DNA from: JBLIDK01 sp047632595
GTDB lineage: Bacteria > Bacteroidota > Bacteroidia > Sphingobacteriales > Sphingobacteriaceae
Reading direction: 5' to 3'
Length of the DNA: 15,213 nucleotides
NCBI GenBank assembly: GCA_047632595.1
Contig: JBLIDK010000045.1
Coordinates: 1 to 15,213 of the forward strand
Shown: piece by piece, positions 12,797 to 15,213 of the stretch
Layout of the letters: each line of letters opens with the position of its first letter
Position numbering within the stretch: position 1 is the stretch's first letter
The notes under the pieces: model-generated
What the model was told of the DNA's origin: nothing
Databases searched by the model: none
What the model saw: the letters and a program-made list of their open reading frames with translations, nothing else
Translations under genes and position numbers: made by a program

Positions 12797-14734
12797 ATGA
12801 ATATACTAGTTAATATAATATCCAAACACATTAGCTTAATCTTAAAGCTGGTTTTTGTCTTGACCTTTAGTTTTATTTTTGGTTCATTAAATGCACAAGA
12901 AAACTTAAGTATTGGCAACAATTCTGTTGATCCTTCGGCAATAATTGATTTAAAGTCAGATTCTTTAGGTTTTTTGCCTCCTCGTTTAACTACCGTTGAG
13001 CGAGAACAAATAGATAATCCAGCAAACGGATTGGTAGTTTACAATCTTGACTCAAAATGTTTAAATGTGTTTGATGATATTAAGGGATGGCAAAGCCTCT
13101 GTGGATGTCATGCCAAGGCTGGTGAGATTAGCATAACTGAAACATGGCTATGCATTGGTGGTGCTTTAGAAATTACACTAACAGGCTCAAGAGGAATTAT
13201 TACTTGGCAACATTCCTTAGATGGAGTGATTTATACAAACATTCCAAAAGAAAACGATACTTATTTAAGAATAAGAAACATTGGTGATACTACTTTTTAT
13301 CGTGCAATTCTAACCGATGGAAGTTGTGATCCTGATACTAGTGATGTTGTGAAAATTGATGTAGAATTCATACCTCCTTTACCTCCTGCAGAAATTTTAG
13401 GACCAGACTCATTTTGTACCAACCAAGTGGCGTGGTTACATTTTGATGCAATTCCCGAGGTAACATCCTACTTTTGGACAATTACGGGCGGCGCCATTAT
13501 CAATTCTGGACAGGGTACAGATAGTATTAATGTAATCTTTGGTACTGAAGATGCTTTAGTATGTGTACAATCTAAAAATGCTTGTTTGGGTCCACCAAAT
13601 TGTGTAACATTTAGACATACAGACCTGGAAGCTCCAAAGGCTATAAGTGGACTATTTACTTATTGCTCTCCAATAAATAACGTTGTTTATAAAGTGGGGC
13701 CAACTAAGGATGCAGCTTCATTTCAATGGAAGATTATCGGGAACAATGGCACTGAAATAATCACTTTTGCTGCTGATAGTGCCATACTTAACTTACCTGC
13801 CAATGGTAGTGATTCAATTTGTGTACGGTCTATCAATTGTTTGGACACCTCCATTTGGTATTGTAAAAACATTGTTCATGGAGATATTTGGACAAAGAAA
13901 ACTGATTTTCCAGGATTGGCTAGAGATGGGTCTTATGATTTCGAAATTAATGGGATAATATATGTAGGTGGTGGTGGTGTGCCAAACTCGGTACCATTTT
14001 CAGATTTTTATGCCTATAACCCAATGACGGATACTTGGACTAAAAAAGCAGATGCACCATCAACTCTTACTCGCACAGGGTCATTTGCGGTAAATGGAAA
14101 AGGATATGTCGTGTGTGGTAGCACCACTTCCACTAATACTGTTGGTGGATATTCAAATCTAGTTTTAGAATATGATCCGGTTAATGATACATGGACTCAA
14201 AAGTTTCCTTTTTTGGGTGCTCCAAGATCTGAAGGGAGTGCTTTTGTTTTGAATGATACTGCATATTTTGGAGCTGGGCGTGGCGGTACTAACACAATAG
14301 ATTTTTGGCGGTATGACCAACCTAATGATACTTGGACAGAAGTTGCTCCAATTCCAAAATCAACTAAAGGCGGTGGTGCTGTATTAAACGGGAAAGGATA
14401 TATTGTTGATCCCTTTACAGCTCAACAATATTTAATGGCCTATGATCCAATTGCAAACTCTTGGGCTACTCCAAATAATTATCCTGGCACCCCGTGGGAA
14501 GGGGTAACTTGTTTTGCAACAGGTGATTATTTATTTGCAATTGGAGGATATACCTCTTCCTCTACTTTGTATAGAAATGTATATCAATATGATGATGTTA
14601 CAAACTTTTGGACACAGCTAAATCTTGCACCTTATAAAAATGCATATAGCGCTGCCGGAGTAGTTGGAGATAAGGTTTATTTCGGACTTGGAGGCTCGAA
14701 GAATTGGTATGAATATTGTCCGCCACACAAATAA
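12797..14734 (+). CDS. Type A secreted Kelch-propeller protein (A2): head, Ig-like, two PKD-like, Kelch
   Basis: The ATG at 12797 is taken rather than TTG at 12791. It lies in the GATTATGA context shared with B1 and B2. The 645-residue product has a long signal peptide (1-33, ending SLNA, then Q34), the head module (about 35-104, SLCGC), an Ig-like domain (about 105-193), two PKD-like domains (about 194-279 and 280-365) and a six-bladed Kelch propeller (about 366-645: IWTKKTDFP, DTWTKKADAP, DTWTQKFPF, DTWTEVAPIP, NSWATPNNYPG, NFWTQLNLAP, closing WYEYCP). It is a close paralogue of A1. Residues up to the Ig-like end are mostly identical (TLTGSRGI, IPKENDTYLRI, GDTTFYRAILTDG, CDPDTS), with DNA differences mainly at third codon positions, while propeller loops differ strongly. 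No T9SS domain is present. Confidence 0.9.
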   Translation: MNILVNIISKHISLILKLVFVLTFSFIFGSLNAQENLSIGNNSVDPSAIIDLKSDSLGFLPPRLTTVEREQIDNPANGLVVYNLDSKCLNVFDDIKGWQSLCGCHAKAGEISITETWLCIGGALEITLTGSRGIITWQHSLDGVIYTNIPKENDTYLRIRNIGDTTFYRAILTDGSCDPDTSDVVKIDVEFIPPLPPAEILGPDSFCTNQVAWLHFDAIPEVTSYFWTITGGAIINSGQGTDSINVIFGTEDALVCVQSKNACLGPPNCVTFRHTDLEAPKAISGLFTYCSPINNVVYKVGPTKDAASFQWKIIGNNGTEIITFAADSAILNLPANGSDSICVRSINCLDTSIWYCKNIVHGDIWTKKTDFPGLARDGSYDFEINGIIYVGGGGVPNSVPFSDFYAYNPMTDTWTKKADAPSTLTRTGSFAVNGKGYVVCGSTTSTNTVGGYSNLVLEYDPVNDTWTQKFPFLGAPRSEGSAFVLNDTAYFGAGRGGTNTIDFWRYDQPNDTWTEVAPIPKSTKGGGAVLNGKGYIVDPFTAQQYLMAYDPIANSWATPNNYPGTPWEGVTCFATGDYLFAIGGYTSSSTLYRNVYQYDDVTNFWTQLNLAPYKNAYSAAGVVGDKVYFGLGGSKNWYEYCPPHK

Positions 14735-14760
14735 AAATAGTTAATTAATACAAGTAGATT

Positions 14761-15213
14761 ATGACAAAAAGAAATACTCTTTATTTAATTAAGTCTGTAA
14801 ATAAAATTTCAATGAATTCTCTGAGAAATTTAGTAAGCCTTGTAGTATTAGTAGGACTTAATTCTTTAGTTATTGCTCAAAATCACGGCATTGGCACCGT
14901 AACTCCTGACCCTTCTGCCATACTTGAACTTAAAACGCAAGATAAAGGCTTACTTACCCCACGACTAAACACTTCTGAACGAGACCTTATTGTTAGTCCA
15001 AAAGAAGGCCTAATAATTTTTAATACGGATGAAAATTGTATTGAAGTATTTAGCAATAATCAATGGAACTTAGCTTGTGCCTGTAATTCGTATGCAGGAA
15101 GCTCTACAGTTTCATCAACAACAGTTGATTATTGTAATGGCGACAGTATTACTCTTTCAATAGACACTATTAACGGTGAAATTCAATGGCAATTTGCTTT
15201 GGAAGATTTGAAA
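14761..15213 (+). CDS. Type B Kelch-family protein (B2), 3' part beyond the window
   Basis: The frame is open from the ATG at 14761 to the right edge (151 codons), so the gene is truncated by the window. It has a signal peptide ending SLVIA, then Q40. A downstream ATG at 14812 would give a shorter signal (MNSLRNLVSLVVLVGLNSLVIA), but the 14761 site shares GATTATGA with A2 and B1. The head module (about 44-106) contains DPSAILEL, KGLLTPRL, TSERDLIVSP and EGLIIFNTDENC. It ends CACNSYAG, exactly as in B1, followed by VDYCNGDSITLSIDTINGEIQWQ, the start of the B-type Ig-like domain. A Kelch propeller is expected beyond the edge but is not visible. Its match to B1 rather than A2 establishes the A-B-A-B order. 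Confidence 0.88.
   Translation, partial: MTKRNTLYLIKSVNKISMNSLRNLVSLVVLVGLNSLVIAQNHGIGTVTPDPSAILELKTQDKGLLTPRLNTSERDLIVSPKEGLIIFNTDENCIEVFSNNQWNLACACNSYAGSSTVSSTTVDYCNGDSITLSIDTINGEIQWQFALEDLK

Noticed and set aside
13767..13958. Plus-strand 63-codon frame inside A2
   Set aside because: It is out of frame within the second PKD-like domain and the start of the propeller, both clearly read in the A2 frame.
9499..15213. CRISPR array or short tandem DNA repeats
   Set aside because: The repetition here is at protein level (Kelch blades, paralogous domains). There are no regularly spaced identical repeats with unique spacers.
1..15213. tRNA, rRNA or riboswitch
   Set aside because: No cloverleaf with a CCA-adjacent acceptor stem, no rRNA segment and no riboswitch core was recognised in any intergenic gap.

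Overview
The window looks like a chromosomal segment of a Bacteroidota bacterium, most likely order Flavobacteriales. The evidence is low GC, exact TAnnTTTG -7 promoter elements in front of several housekeeping-type genes, no Shine-Dalgarno sequences, a type IX secretion (T9SS) sorting domain, a Bacteroidota-type YbiT-like ABC-F protein, and PKD, Ig-like and Kelch secreted proteins whose signal peptides end in Q.

The left part (1-5800) is mixed housekeeping and accessory material. It holds an SDR-family oxidoreductase cut by the left edge, an SRPBCC-domain protein, a decayed IS3-type orfA fragment, and a two-PKD secreted protein with a T9SS C-terminal domain. It then has convergent exodeoxyribonuclease III and a small DUF6495-like protein on the minus strand, and a divergent ABC-F ATPase closed by a strong terminator (5810-5844).

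The right part (6105-15213) is an extracytoplasmic-signalling and surface-protein region, all on the plus strand. A tight three-gene operon (gaps of 2 and 3 nt) encodes a sigma-70/ECF-like factor, a protein joining an anti-sigma-like cytoplasmic head and one membrane helix to a C-terminal outer-membrane beta-barrel-like domain, and a PKD lipoprotein. After a large imperfect hairpin (9066-9163) comes a paralogous cluster: a 93-residue protein with only the shared N-terminal module, then four larger proteins in the order A1-B1-A2-B2, the last cut by the right edge. All share a signal peptide ending in Q and an about 70-residue head module. Type A adds an Ig-like domain, two PKD-like domains and a six-bladed Kelch propeller; type B has the Ig-like domain joined directly to the propeller. 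The A-B order repeats, which indicates tandem duplication of a two-gene unit.

The most interesting hypothesis is that the sigma operon and the Kelch family form one envelope-sensing and surface-display system. Proximity, shared orientation and domain content support it. Direct regulation is inference only.
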